64,000 nt of DNA, from assembly GCF_009909155.2 (NCBI RefSeq), contig NZ_JAAAPM020000025.1, positions 1 through 64,000 of the forward strand, written 5' to 3'. The number at the start of each line of letters is the position of its first letter. The stretch's first letter is position 1. The notes beneath the pieces were generated by a model. That model worked only from the letters and a program-made list of their open reading frames with translations. It made no database searches and had not been told where the DNA came from. Of this stretch, positions 24,425-33,957 are shown in pieces. The position numbers and the translations under genes are program-made. The stretch comes from Flavobacterium undicola (GTDB lineage: Bacteria > Bacteroidota > Bacteroidia > Flavobacteriales > Flavobacteriaceae).

Positions 24425-27145
24425 ATGAAAATAACTCTCAGTTACATTATAATCTTCTTTTGTTTTTTTTCCACTTTTGCACAAAAGAGTATTATACTAA
24501 ACGGTAAAATTGTTAACAACAAAACAGCATCTCCCACCGAATCGGTGACTGTATATTTGATTCATCCCAAAGATTCTTCGGTGGTAGCCTATACTATTTC
24601 AGATAAGAATGGATTATTCAAATTAGAAACCAAAGCCAGTATAGAAAATCTCATCTTTAAAATTTCAGCAGAAGGCTACCAAGAGTTTTCTAAAAATATT
24701 GAAAAGCTAACTAAAAATATTGATTTGGGTATTTTTAAACTATTGGAATATGAAAACAAACTCAACGAAGTAGTTATAAAAAGTACGGCTCCGCCTATTC
24801 GCATCAAGAAAGATACCTTGGAATTTAATGCTTCTTCTTTTAAACTGCGTCCCGATGCCAATGTAGAAGCTTTGCTGAGACAATTACCGGGAGTTACCAT
24901 AGATGCCGATAAAAAAATTACTGTAAATGGAAAAGAAGTCTCTCAGATATTAGTTAATGGAAAACCTTTTTTTGGTGAAGACGGTAAGATAGCACTTCAA
25001 AATCTTCCTTCGGAAATCATTAAAAAAGTACAGGTCTCAGATACTAAAACCAAAGAGCAGGAATTTACAAAACAAGCCTCGACTACCAATACTTCTTCTA
25101 TTAATTTAACCATTGAAAAAGACAAAAACAAAGGTTTTTTTGGTAAAGTCATGGGCGGTTACGGCAGCTCCGATCGCTATGAAAGCAGTGCATTGTTGAG
25201 CTATTTTAAAGATAAAAGACGTATTAGTTTTTTAGCTTCTTCCAATAATATTAATGCGACGGGCTTTTCTATGGATGAGGTTTTTGACAATATGGGAGGC
25301 GGCAGAAATACTGGTACCCGTGTATCAACGGTAGGAAGAGGTCCTGGAATTATCAAGTCGAATATGATTGGGGTGAATTACACCGACGAATGGTTTAAAG
25401 GAGCAAAGTCCAACGGAAACTATTATTTTACAAATTCCGATGCTGAAAATAAAAATAAAACCACTGAACTTACTTTATTGCCTACAGGCTCTTTGTTTTC
25501 AGAATCGCATTCTAATACCAATAGAGGATTTAATAAACACAATGCCGATTTTAATTTGGAATATGAAATTTCTCCTTCAACAAAAATTATAATTGCACCT
25601 AAACTTGAAAAAGGTAATACAACATCGACAACAGATTATTACAAAGAAACTAGAGATAATAACAATCATACAGTCAATGTAACTAACTCCTTAAACACGA
25701 ATGATACTGATAATACAAATTTCCAAAACAACATTAACTTGTTTGTAAAATCTAAGAAAAAAGGAAGGTATTTTACGGCTAATATTCAAAATGAAAATTC
25801 AAAAAACGATTCGAATTCCATTATAAATTCATCAACTGTTTTTAATCAGGCTAACAATCCCGATGATATTCGTAATCAAAATGTTCAAACAGTAAATAAA
25901 AAAGATAAATATTCAAATACCATTCGCTATACCGAGCCAGTAAATGATTCTTTGAGTTTGAACTTTACGGTCATTACAGATTGGGAGAAAAATATAGATG
26001 ATAAAAAAACATTCGACCGAAATACTTCAAATTCTGATTTAATTGATGCGCTTAGCAATTACAGTTTTTCGAAACGATTGCAAATTAGTCCTAAAGCAGG
26101 TTTTAGCATCAATAAAAAGAAATTCAATTTGAATGTTTCTACAGGAACCTATTTTGTGACTACCGAAAATTATGCATTGTACAAAAATGCAGCGACTGTT
26201 TTGAATAAAAACTATGTAATTCCAGAAGGGACAATACAAGGAAGTTACCGATTTACAAAATCAAAAGGTCTTTTTATGTTTTATGATCGCAGGTTTTCTA
26301 TTCCAAAAGACTACCAAGTTTTAGCAGTTGATAATCTGGATAATCCATTAGCTACAAGAACTGGAAATCCTGATTTAAAAGTATCCACTTCTCATGTAAC
26401 TAATTTGGCTTTTTCAGATTATGATTATCAATCGCGTTCAGGCTATTATATTTATGCTAACGCAACCTATTTTGATAATCAAATAGTAACGCGCTCAGAT
26501 TATAATACCGTAGGGAAACAAATTACGACTTATGATAATGTTTATGGAACCTATAATTCGACTTTGGGTACAGAATGGAATAAAACCATAAAAAAGAATA
26601 CACATACTTTTGGGTTGAATTTTGGTTTCAATACCAATTACAATTTAGACAAAGGATTTACCAATGGTCAATTATATACGGCAAAAACATTGCGTATTTC
26701 ACCTAATATACGATTATCCTATGATTATGGAAAATTATTGAGTATCAAACCTTCGTATAATTTTGCTTATAATGATACTAAGTACACCAATAGTTCCATA
26801 AGTTCCAGGCTGAATACAACACATAATTTTAATATCGAAATGACAAACTTTTGGCCAAAGAATTGGGTTTTCGGAAATGATTTTGGTTATTCTTATAATT
26901 CTAATATTTCCGGAGGTTACAAAAAATATTTTTACCTGTGGAATACTAGTTTGTCCTACAAATTTGCTGAAGATAAAATGACCTTCAAAGTGAAGGTGTA
27001 TGATTTGCTGAATCAAAATCAGAGTACTTCCAGAACCATTACCCCTACTGCGGTTGTAGATGCCGAAAATACTGTTTTGAAACGCTATGTGATGTTCTCG
27101 TTATTATATAAATTTCAAAATTTTGCCGTGAAGAAAAAGAATTAA
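24425..27145 (+). CDS. TonB-receptor-like outer-membrane beta-barrel protein, copy 1
   Basis: 906 residues. A signal peptide, carboxypeptidase-regulatory domain (about 20-110), LNEVVIKS linker, plug-like domain (LRPDANVEALLRQLPGVTID, VNGKPFFGEDG) and a long beta-barrel of the OMP_b-brl_3 type. By family it is an outer-membrane transporter or export/uptake channel. A close paralogue is at 46120-48852; N- and C-terminal parts are almost the same but the middle (about residues 510-710) differs strongly. It follows the MG2-like gene by 42 bp, so it likely belongs to the same operon. Confidence 0.85.
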   Translation: MKITLSYIIIFFCFFSTFAQKSIILNGKIVNNKTASPTESVTVYLIHPKDSSVVAYTISDKNGLFKLETKASIENLIFKISAEGYQEFSKNIEKLTKNIDLGIFKLLEYENKLNEVVIKSTAPPIRIKKDTLEFNASSFKLRPDANVEALLRQLPGVTIDADKKITVNGKEVSQILVNGKPFFGEDGKIALQNLPSEIIKKVQVSDTKTKEQEFTKQASTTNTSSINLTIEKDKNKGFFGKVMGGYGSSDRYESSALLSYFKDKRRISFLASSNNINATGFSMDEVFDNMGGGRNTGTRVSTVGRGPGIIKSNMIGVNYTDEWFKGAKSNGNYYFTNSDAENKNKTTELTLLPTGSLFSESHSNTNRGFNKHNADFNLEYEISPSTKIIIAPKLEKGNTTSTTDYYKETRDNNNHTVNVTNSLNTNDTDNTNFQNNINLFVKSKKKGRYFTANIQNENSKNDSNSIINSSTVFNQANNPDDIRNQNVQTVNKKDKYSNTIRYTEPVNDSLSLNFTVITDWEKNIDDKKTFDRNTSNSDLIDALSNYSFSKRLQISPKAGFSINKKKFNLNVSTGTYFVTTENYALYKNAATVLNKNYVIPEGTIQGSYRFTKSKGLFMFYDRRFSIPKDYQVLAVDNLDNPLATRTGNPDLKVSTSHVTNLAFSDYDYQSRSGYYIYANATYFDNQIVTRSDYNTVGKQITTYDNVYGTYNSTLGTEWNKTIKKNTHTFGLNFGFNTNYNLDKGFTNGQLYTAKTLRISPNIRLSYDYGKLLSIKPSYNFAYNDTKYTNSSISSRLNTTHNFNIEMTNFWPKNWVFGNDFGYSYNSNISGGYKKYFYLWNTSLSYKFAEDKMTFKVKVYDLLNQNQSTSRTITPTAVVDAENTVLKRYVMFSLLYKFQNFAVKKKN

Positions 27146-27228
27146 ACTAACAGTTCTTGAAAAATCTGAATTCTTTAAACATAAAATAATCGAAAGTTTA
27201 TTCAATAAAAAATATTTAGAAATTTTTA

Positions 27229-28530
27229 ATGCTTAAAAAAAGAATATTACGGACTATTTCCCTGGCACTATTTTTAGTAGTGCTAGGTTTAGTTTGGTTA
27301 GCTATAACTATAATACTATTTGCATTTATTTACGCCGTAGCCTTACGTTTTATTCCCTTAATACGATATGGATTTTTAAGAAAAACGGCCAAGGGAATAT
27401 TTCTGTTTCTATTTTTCTTATCGGCAACTATTTGTACAAAACTATTAGCTTTTGATGTATATAAAATACCGAGTTCCTCTATGGAAAACATGTTGTATCC
27501 TGGAGATGTAATTGTAGTCAATAAACTTAAATACGGACCAAAACTGCCTCGTTCCCCTTTTGAAATCCCATGGATAAACCTGGCTTTTTACATGAATAAA
27601 AATGCTCGAGCCAGGATAAAAGAAACTTGGTGGGATTATTCCAGATGGAGAGGTACTACAACCATCAAACAAGGAGATATTTTTGTATTTAACTCTTTAT
27701 GGAATAAGGATTTTATTCTGGTTAAGAGATGCTTAGGAGTTTCCGGGGATACACTTTGTATAAAAAAAGGAGAAGTCTATACTAATTCCAGACTCTTTAG
27801 CTCCCCTGAAGCGGTCAAAAACAATTGTATTTTTAGATTAAAAAATAAAAAAATGTTCTACAAACTTCTTGATTCGTTAAAAATTGAAGGACACATAAAC
27901 TATGATTATAAGTCTCCAAATTGGGCTAGTGCAATATTTTCAAAACAAGAGTTTGAATTTCTCCAAAAAAGAAAGTGTATTGATTCGATAAAGAAAAATA
28001 TAGATGTATACGCTGTTTCACAAGAGAAATTATTAAAAACCACAACAAGTCAATGGACTTTAGACAATATGGGACCTATTGTAATACCTAAAAAAGGAAT
28101 GGAAATACAACTGAATCCAGATAATTTCATGTTGTATGAGAAAATAATACGCCTATTTGAAAAAAGTATAATTACAGAGAAAAATGGCACTTACTTTATC
28201 AATGGTAAAAGAGCTACAGCCTATAAATTTAAACTGAATTATTATTTTATGATGGGTGACAATCGAAAAGGAACGATAGATTCCCGACGTTGGGGATTTC
28301 TCCCAGAAACCAATATTATAGGAAAAGTGCAATGTATCTTATTTTCTAATTTCAATGGGATAGATTGTTCAAAATGCCTTAAATCTATTGAATCTGGGAT
28401 GAAAGTACTATCTCAAACTTTGAAAAGTACTTCAGAAGTAATGTCTTTGGATCAATTGCCTTCCGGAATGTATATCCTGAACATCAAAAATGGAAATATA
28501 ATTACCGTAAAGAATATTATCAAAAAATAA
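27229..28530 (+). CDS. lepB: Signal peptidase I with a captured T9SS-tail C-terminus
   Basis: 433 residues. N-terminal membrane segments, then the type I signal peptidase core: catalytic Ser84 in PSSSMENML, general base Lys166 in VKRCLG, and box E GDNRKGTIDSRRWG. It cleaves signal peptides on the outer face of the inner membrane. The last ~43 residues (from MKVLSQTLKS) do not belong to the family; they match the end of the T9SS protein at the window start, and so does the DNA beyond the stop. The catalytic part looks complete, so activity may remain. It follows the NVEALA-like locus and could process its peptide. Confidence 0.85.
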   Translation: MLKKRILRTISLALFLVVLGLVWLAITIILFAFIYAVALRFIPLIRYGFLRKTAKGIFLFLFFLSATICTKLLAFDVYKIPSSSMENMLYPGDVIVVNKLKYGPKLPRSPFEIPWINLAFYMNKNARARIKETWWDYSRWRGTTTIKQGDIFVFNSLWNKDFILVKRCLGVSGDTLCIKKGEVYTNSRLFSSPEAVKNNCIFRLKNKKMFYKLLDSLKIEGHINYDYKSPNWASAIFSKQEFEFLQKRKCIDSIKKNIDVYAVSQEKLLKTTTSQWTLDNMGPIVIPKKGMEIQLNPDNFMLYEKIIRLFEKSIITEKNGTYFINGKRATAYKFKLNYYFMMGDNRKGTIDSRRWGFLPETNIIGKVQCILFSNFNGIDCSKCLKSIESGMKVLSQTLKSTSEVMSLDQLPSGMYILNIKNGNIITVKNIIKK

Positions 28531-28567
28531 GTTATTTTTCTAAAAACCCAAGCCGTCTCTTGTGTAT
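28397..28567 (+). repeat. 171-bp segment duplicated from the T9SS protein gene 3' end
   Basis: Aligns without gaps to 1699-1869 (constant offset 26,698) with about eight differences by eye. It covers the last 43 codons, the stop, and the left arm of the terminator. Similarity stops abruptly at 28567/28568, where other sequence starts. Confidence 0.9.
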
Positions 28568-28689
28568 ACTAGACTGCACCCAAAAATTTAGACGAATTTA
28601 TAATTAAATTTGATAATAATGAGCCCGATATTCTATCGGGCTCATTTCTTTTGAATTCAATTTTATTCTTTTAAAATGTCATTATTTAA
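28568..28689. mobile_element. Probable IS remnant with strong hairpin
   Basis: Begins ACTAGACTGCACCC, which resembles an IS3-type terminal repeat of Bacteroidota (from memory, not checked). It contains a perfect 12-bp stem (AATGAGCCCGAT and complement, 28618-28646) with a five-base loop, followed by TTCTTTT. No transposase frame remains. The hairpin may now terminate the signal peptidase transcript. Confidence 0.4.
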
Positions 28690-29544
28690 GAGTCTGTTTA
28701 AATTTTATTCAATAAATGTTTTATAGCAGCCAATTTGACCATGTTTTCAGCAGAATCAATTAATAGCTCATAATTTCTACATAATCTTCTGTCGTTGTCA
28801 AACCAAGCAAATGTTCTTTCTACCGCCCATCTTTTATGTGTTGGTTTAAAAACTAATTTTTTATCATCTGATCTCATAACTACTTGAATTATATAGCAAA
28901 ATTTGCTTTTAACTTGTTCTATAATTTCTCCTCTATAACCACCATCGGCAAGGATAACTTTTACAGGACAAAGAAAATACTTTAGAGTTCTCATCAACAA
29001 GAGTACTACTTTGCTATCGTGAATACTGGCTACCGTTACCATAACTGCTAATAAAAAACCGTTTTTATCAACAACCACATGCCGCTTTATACTTTTTATC
29101 TTTTTATTTCCATCAAAGCTTTTCAAGGAGCGATTATTTCCCCAACGAACGCTTTGACTATCCATTATCCCTAGAGTTGGTTCTGCATTTTGCCCTTTTT
29201 TACTACGGACTGGCTCTCTTAACTTAGAAAATAATAAATCAAAATATTCTAAATCAGACCATTTTGAATAGTAATGATAGACAAGCTGCCATTTTGGAAA
29301 ATTACAAGGCAACATTCGCCACTGACAACCAATCTTAATCAGGTAGTTGATGGCATTCCATATCAAACTCAAACTATGTTTACGTTTTCTATCGCCCAAT
29401 TCTAATGTTTTTTAAATAAATTGTCACTGAGTTTCTGTTAAATCGGTTGGATACATCTTATTGTAGTTTGGTCGCACAAAAGAATAATTCCAATCGGTTT
29501 CTTTAACTCATAAATACTTTTTTTTTACTTTTTTAAACAGGCTC
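28690..29544 (-). mobile_element. IS5-family insertion sequence
   Basis: 855 bp bounded by inverted repeats GAGTCTGTTTAAA (28690-28702) and TTTAAACAGGCTC (29532-29544; one mismatch), with TAA on both outer sides as a likely 3-bp target duplication. It carries one transposase frame on the minus strand, whose stop codon lies in the left terminal repeat. The transposase is inactivated, so the element cannot move by itself. Confidence 0.85.
28698..29456 (-). pseudogene. IS5-family transposase, two nonsense codons
   Basis: Read from the ATG at 29456 the frame is MYPTDLTETQ, stop, QFI, stop, KTLELGDRKRKHSL and then continues intact to the end (DDE-type transposase with GDRKRKHSL, GCQWRMLP, SQSVRWG, ADGGYRG, KRWAVERTFAW). 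TGG to TGA at codon 11 and AAA to TAA at codon 15 would explain both stops without any frameshift. Translation from the TTG at 29399 would give 233 residues lacking the N-terminus. I judge it non-functional. Confidence 0.85.
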
Positions 29545-29869
29545 TAAATCTGCGAGAATTTTTTTTAGCACGCTGATTCAGCAGATTAATACTGTTGAAA
29601 AAAAATTATCAGCGTTCCATTTTTCATAATCTGTTTATTTTACTGATTAAAAACTCATCATCAAAGTCACAAAACCTCATTCTAGAAACCTGTGGCAAAA
29701 TATTTTCTGGGAATGGAGCAAAATATACTAAAGGACTATTTTTAACTATTTCTGTGACCAATAAAAAGATAGTGTTTCATTTTTTAACAAATCCCCCAAA
29801 AAGCTTCATTACTTAAAACACCGCATTTTAAATCAACATTACGTATATTTGCAACCTTAAAATTGATTT
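29545..29869 (+). promoter_or_regulatory. Intergenic region with lipA promoter
   Basis: The first ~290 bp hold no gene I can support. The end carries TATATTTG at 29844-29851, a good -7 element (TAnnTTTG), 18 bp before the lipA ATG. Confidence 0.65.
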
Positions 29870-30742
29870 ATGGAAACTGTTATAGACAATACCAAACCCG
29901 TAGTAGCCAAACCAAAATGGTTAAAAGTAAAATTACCTATCGGGCAAAAATATACAGAACTTCGTGGCTTAGTCGATAAATATAGCTTAAATACCATCTG
30001 TACATCGGGAAGCTGTCCTAATATGGGAGAATGCTGGGGCGAAGGAACGGCTACTTTTATGATTTTGGGAAATACCTGTACGCGTTCTTGTGGTTTTTGT
30101 GGTGTAAAAACAGGGCGTCCGGAAACCGTGGATTGGGACGAACCTGAAAAAGTAGCCCGTTCTATAAAAATCATGAACATCAAACATGCTGTAATTACTA
30201 GTGTTGATAGAGACGATTTGAAAGACGGTGGTTCTATTATTTGGATAGAAACTGTAAAAGCAATTCGCAGAATGAACCCAAACACGACTCTTGAAACTTT
30301 AATTCCAGATTTTCAAGGTATCGAAAGAAATATAGACCGAATTGTGGAAGCCAATCCAGAAGTGGTTTCACACAACATGGAAACCGTTCGCCGATTGACT
30401 CGTGAAGTACGTATTCAAGCCAAATACGACCGTAGCTTAGAAGTATTGCGTTACTTAAAAGAAAAAGGAATCAACAGAACCAAATCAGGGATTATGTTAG
30501 GCCTTGGTGAAGAAGAAGAAGAAGTTTACCAAACCATGAGAGATTTGCGTGCTGCTAATGTAGATGTAGTAACTATTGGTCAATACTTACAACCAAGCAA
30601 AAAACATTTACCAGTTAAGGAATTCATCACGCCGGAACAATTTGCTAAATACGAGCAATTTGGTTTGGAATTAGGTTTCCGTCATGTAGAAAGCGGCCCA
30701 TTAGTTCGTTCTTCATACAAAGCACAAAAACACATTCTTTAA
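29870..30742 (+). CDS. lipA: Lipoyl synthase
   Basis: 290 residues. A radical SAM enzyme that inserts two sulfurs into octanoyl groups on lipoyl-dependent enzyme domains. Both cluster sites are visible: auxiliary cluster Cys44, Cys49, Cys55 ([12 protein letters not shown]) and radical SAM cluster Cys70, Cys74, Cys77 (CTRSCGFC). The family C-terminus with [10 protein letters not shown] is present. Length is normal. Cytoplasmic. The gap homologue follows 22 bp downstream. Confidence 0.97.
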   Translation: METVIDNTKPVVAKPKWLKVKLPIGQKYTELRGLVDKYSLNTICTSGSCPNMGECWGEGTATFMILGNTCTRSCGFCGVKTGRPETVDWDEPEKVARSIKIMNIKHAVITSVDRDDLKDGGSIIWIETVKAIRRMNPNTTLETLIPDFQGIERNIDRIVEANPEVVSHNMETVRRLTREVRIQAKYDRSLEVLRYLKEKGINRTKSGIMLGLGEEEEEVYQTMRDLRAANVDVVTIGQYLQPSKKHLPVKEFITPEQFAKYEQFGLELGFRHVESGPLVRSSYKAQKHIL

Positions 30743-30764
30743 TTCCCAAACGTTTACATAAAAA

Positions 30765-31760
30765 TTGAAAACAAGAATTGCCATCAATGGTTTTGGTCGA
30801 ATTGGTCGAAACCTTTTTCGTCTACTTTTAAATCATCCTGAAATAGAAGTTGTCGCTATCAATGATATTGCCGACACTAAGACTATGGCGCATCTAATCA
30901 AATACGATAGTATTCACGGTGTTTTGCCTCACGCTGTAATTGCCGATGAAAAAGGTTTTACAATTGATGGAAAGCATTTTTTATTTTTCCACGAAAAAAA
31001 TATTGCTAAGCTTAATTGGAGTCCTTTAAACATTGATTTTGTAATTGAATCCACTGGGAAATTCAAAACTTACGAAGACTTAAACGAGCATATCATTGCC
31101 GGTGCTAAAAAAGTAATTCTTTCAGCTCCTTCAGAAGTTGATACTATCAAAACAGTCGTTTTAGGAGTCAACGAACACATTCTTGACGGAACTGAAAAAA
31201 TTATTTCTAATGCGAGTTGCACGACTAACAATGCAGCTCCGATGATTAAAATAATCGATAAACTTTGCGGAATTGAGCAAGCGTACATCACTACAATTCA
31301 CTCTTATACTACAGACCAAAGTCTACACGACCAGCCACATAAGGATTTACGCAGAGCCAGAGGCGCCAGTCAATCTATTGTTCCTACAACTACAGGTGCA
31401 GCTAAAGCATTAACAAAAATTTTTCCTATCTTAGAGGGCAAAATTGGCGGATGTGGCATTCGTGTTCCTGTTCCTGATGGCTCATTGACTGATATTACCT
31501 TTAATGTAAAAAAAGCTGTATCAATAGAAGAAATCAACGAAGCTTTTAAATTGGCTTCTCAAAATGAACTAAAAGGAATTCTGGATTATACTGAAGATCC
31601 TATTGTATCGGTTGATATTATAGGAAATAGAAATTCCTGTTTATTTGACGCTCAACTTACCTCAGTAATTGACAAAATGGTAAAGGTTGTAGGTTGGTAT
31701 GACAATGAAATAGGATATTCATCACGCTTAATAGATTTAATACTTTTAACCAAAAACTAA
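30765..31760 (+). CDS. gap: Glyceraldehyde-3-phosphate dehydrogenase, type I
   Basis: 331 residues. The N-terminal Rossmann NAD-binding motif is NGFGRIGR; the catalytic Cys152 lies in SNASCTTNNAAP. It interconverts glyceraldehyde 3-phosphate and 1,3-bisphosphoglycerate in glycolysis and gluconeogenesis, or it is a second erythrose-4-phosphate or GAPDH-like isozyme. The only possible start is TTG at 30765: a stop lies two codons upstream in frame and the Rossmann motif begins within ten codons. Close spacing after lipA suggests cotranscription. Confidence 0.93.
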   Translation: MKTRIAINGFGRIGRNLFRLLLNHPEIEVVAINDIADTKTMAHLIKYDSIHGVLPHAVIADEKGFTIDGKHFLFFHEKNIAKLNWSPLNIDFVIESTGKFKTYEDLNEHIIAGAKKVILSAPSEVDTIKTVVLGVNEHILDGTEKIISNASCTTNNAAPMIKIIDKLCGIEQAYITTIHSYTTDQSLHDQPHKDLRRARGASQSIVPTTTGAAKALTKIFPILEGKIGGCGIRVPVPDGSLTDITFNVKKAVSIEEINEAFKLASQNELKGILDYTEDPIVSVDIIGNRNSCLFDAQLTSVIDKMVKVVGWYDNEIGYSSRLIDLILLTKN

Positions 31761-31773
31761 TTAAATTAACTGA

Positions 31774-33957
31774 ATGAAATTACAAATCAAATTCTACCTG
31801 ATTTTCGTTATTTTATTTAATTCAGTTCTGTATTCTCAAAAAGAAGAAACAGATAGCATTTCCTATTACAATAGCTCAGCCAATGCTAACATTAAAGAAA
31901 ACAACTATAAAAATGCTTTTTTATATACCCAAAAAGCAATTAATTACGCCGAAGAACATTCAAAAATAAATAAGCAAGCCAATCAAATAGCTAAATTAGG
32001 AAAACTCTTTTATAAGCTAAAAAAATACGATGATGCTATCGAAAAACTCACTGAAAGCATCAATTTATACAAAACCCTTAGCTCTTCGGCTGAATACGCT
32101 AAAGCCTATTATTTTCTGGGATTAGCTTACATTGGCAACAACAACTTTAATGCTGCAGAGAAATACATAAACAAAACAACCGCTATTTCAAAAGCACTAA
32201 AATTAGAAGATGACAATGAATTAATAAGTCTTCAAAAAGCAATTATCTATAGATCTACTCAAAGATACAATGCAGCTGCTACCATTTTCAATGCTATTAT
32301 TTCAAAAGCGGATGACTCTGGTATTTTAGACACAAAAGCGGAAGCTCTGTACCAAATGGGGCTTATTGAAGCACATAATAATCGAAATAATCTAGCCTTA
32401 AACTATTTCAACAAAGCCCTAGACTTAAATGCTAAGAATCAAAATTTAGATCAAAAATCTAATATTTTACTGGCTATCAGTTCCGTTTATGAAAAAATGC
32501 TGGACAAAAGCAATGCCTATGCTTTTTTAAAATTACATCTGAATTTAAAAGAAAGTATCGCCATTTCGAATAATGAAAAATTAGGGATTAACGACTACGA
32601 AGCTTTCAAAGAAAACCAGAGAAAGCAAAATCTAGCCCGTCTTGACAAAGAGAAAAAAGAACAACAAAAAACAGAGAAATTCTCCAGATTAATTAACTAC
32701 TTGTCTACTGCCCTAATTGCTATTCTATCCTTATTGAGTTTGTCTTTATATAAGAACAATATTATTCGAAAAAAGACAAACCTTCTATTAAAAGAAAAAA
32801 ATAACGAATTAATAAAAGCCAAAGAAAAAGCCGAAAAAGCGTCTAATGCAAGAGCCGATTTCTTATCAACTGTTAGTCACGAACTCAGAACACCACTGAA
32901 TGCAATTAATGGGATTACCCATTTATTATTAGAAGAAAAACCAAAAAAATCACAATTACACTATCTTAATTCACTACAATATTCCGGTAATTATTTGACG
33001 GCTTTTATCAATGATATTTTAGAGATTAACAAAATCGATTCGAGTAAAATTGAACTTGAACATATCAATTTTGATTTAAAAAAATTATTAGAAGACATAC
33101 AAAACTCTTTAATCGAAGTTGCCACAAAAAACAAAAACGCTTTTCTGTTAGACATCGACCCAAGTATCCCAAATAATTTAATTGGTGATCCTATTAAGTT
33201 ATCTCAAATTTTCATGAACCTAATTAACAATGCATTAAAATTCACTAAAAATGGAAAAGTGAGCATTGTAGCCAAACTAAATTCGATAGAAGGAGAAAAA
33301 GCCAACATAATTTTCGAAATAACCGATACCGGAATAGGAATTCCTGCCGAAAAATTAGAAACCGTTTTTGAAAGTTTTTCTCAAGGTTCAACCGAAATTA
33401 ACCGAAAATATGGAGGAACAGGCTTAGGTTTGACTATTGTAAAAAAACTATTAAACTTATTAGGAAGTGATATTCAGTTAAAAAGTACTCTGGGAGAAGG
33501 ATCTTGTTTTGCGTTTGAATTGCAATTGTGCATCAATGGCAATCAAGTTCCAGTAGAGAAAAAAGTAAAAACTACTTTTGACATCTCTAAAATAAAAGGT
33601 AAAAATATCTTAGTAGTAGAAGACAACAAAATCAACCAAATGATTACTCAAAGAATGCTCGAAAACAAGGAAATTCTTTGCGAAGTAATTGACAATGGTG
33701 AAGAAGCAATTGAAGCTCTTAAAAACAACAGTTACGATTTAGTTCTTATGGATGTTCATTTGCCCGGAATAAACGGAACAATTGCTACTCAGGAAATTAG
33801 AAAATTTGACGCAGCAACACCTATTATAGCCATGACAGCCATTTCGCTGAATGAAAACAGAGAAATGCTACTTTCTTTTGGAATGAATGATGTAATCACA
33901 AAACCTTTTATTCCTAAAGATTTTTACAATATCCTCTCTAAACACTTAGAAAATTAG
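31774..33957 (+). CDS. TPR-sensor hybrid histidine kinase
   Basis: 727 residues. A signal peptide and periplasmic TPR repeats (about 25-270), a membrane segment near 305-325, a HisKA domain with phospho-acceptor His in FLSTVSHELRTPLN, an HATPase_c domain (NALKFTKNGK, DTGIGIP, GGTGLGLTI), and a C-terminal receiver with Asp in VLMDVHLPG. It is a one-protein phosphorelay; its output partner and signal are not in the window. The stop overlaps the convergent purine nucleoside phosphorylase stop by 4 bp. Confidence 0.9.
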   Translation: MKLQIKFYLIFVILFNSVLYSQKEETDSISYYNSSANANIKENNYKNAFLYTQKAINYAEEHSKINKQANQIAKLGKLFYKLKKYDDAIEKLTESINLYKTLSSSAEYAKAYYFLGLAYIGNNNFNAAEKYINKTTAISKALKLEDDNELISLQKAIIYRSTQRYNAAATIFNAIISKADDSGILDTKAEALYQMGLIEAHNNRNNLALNYFNKALDLNAKNQNLDQKSNILLAISSVYEKMLDKSNAYAFLKLHLNLKESIAISNNEKLGINDYEAFKENQRKQNLARLDKEKKEQQKTEKFSRLINYLSTALIAILSLLSLSLYKNNIIRKKTNLLLKEKNNELIKAKEKAEKASNARADFLSTVSHELRTPLNAINGITHLLLEEKPKKSQLHYLNSLQYSGNYLTAFINDILEINKIDSSKIELEHINFDLKKLLEDIQNSLIEVATKNKNAFLLDIDPSIPNNLIGDPIKLSQIFMNLINNALKFTKNGKVSIVAKLNSIEGEKANIIFEITDTGIGIPAEKLETVFESFSQGSTEINRKYGGTGLGLTIVKKLLNLLGSDIQLKSTLGEGSCFAFELQLCINGNQVPVEKKVKTTFDISKIKGKNILVVEDNKINQMITQRMLENKEILCEVIDNGEEAIEALKNNSYDLVLMDVHLPGINGTIATQEIRKFDAATPIIAMTAISLNENREMLLSFGMNDVITKPFIPKDFYNILSKHLEN

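Noticed and set aside
28490..28530. A working T9SS signal on the signal peptidase
   Set aside because: Only the second half of the sorting domain was captured and the protein is an inner-membrane enzyme.
29545..29843. Short plus-strand frame at 29595-29816
   Set aside because: No homology recognised, no promoter or conserved motif, composition like intergenic DNA.
30765..30767. The TTG start of gap as a sign of an N-terminally truncated gene
   Set aside because: The Rossmann motif is complete and begins at the usual distance, so the TTG start gives a normal-length protein.
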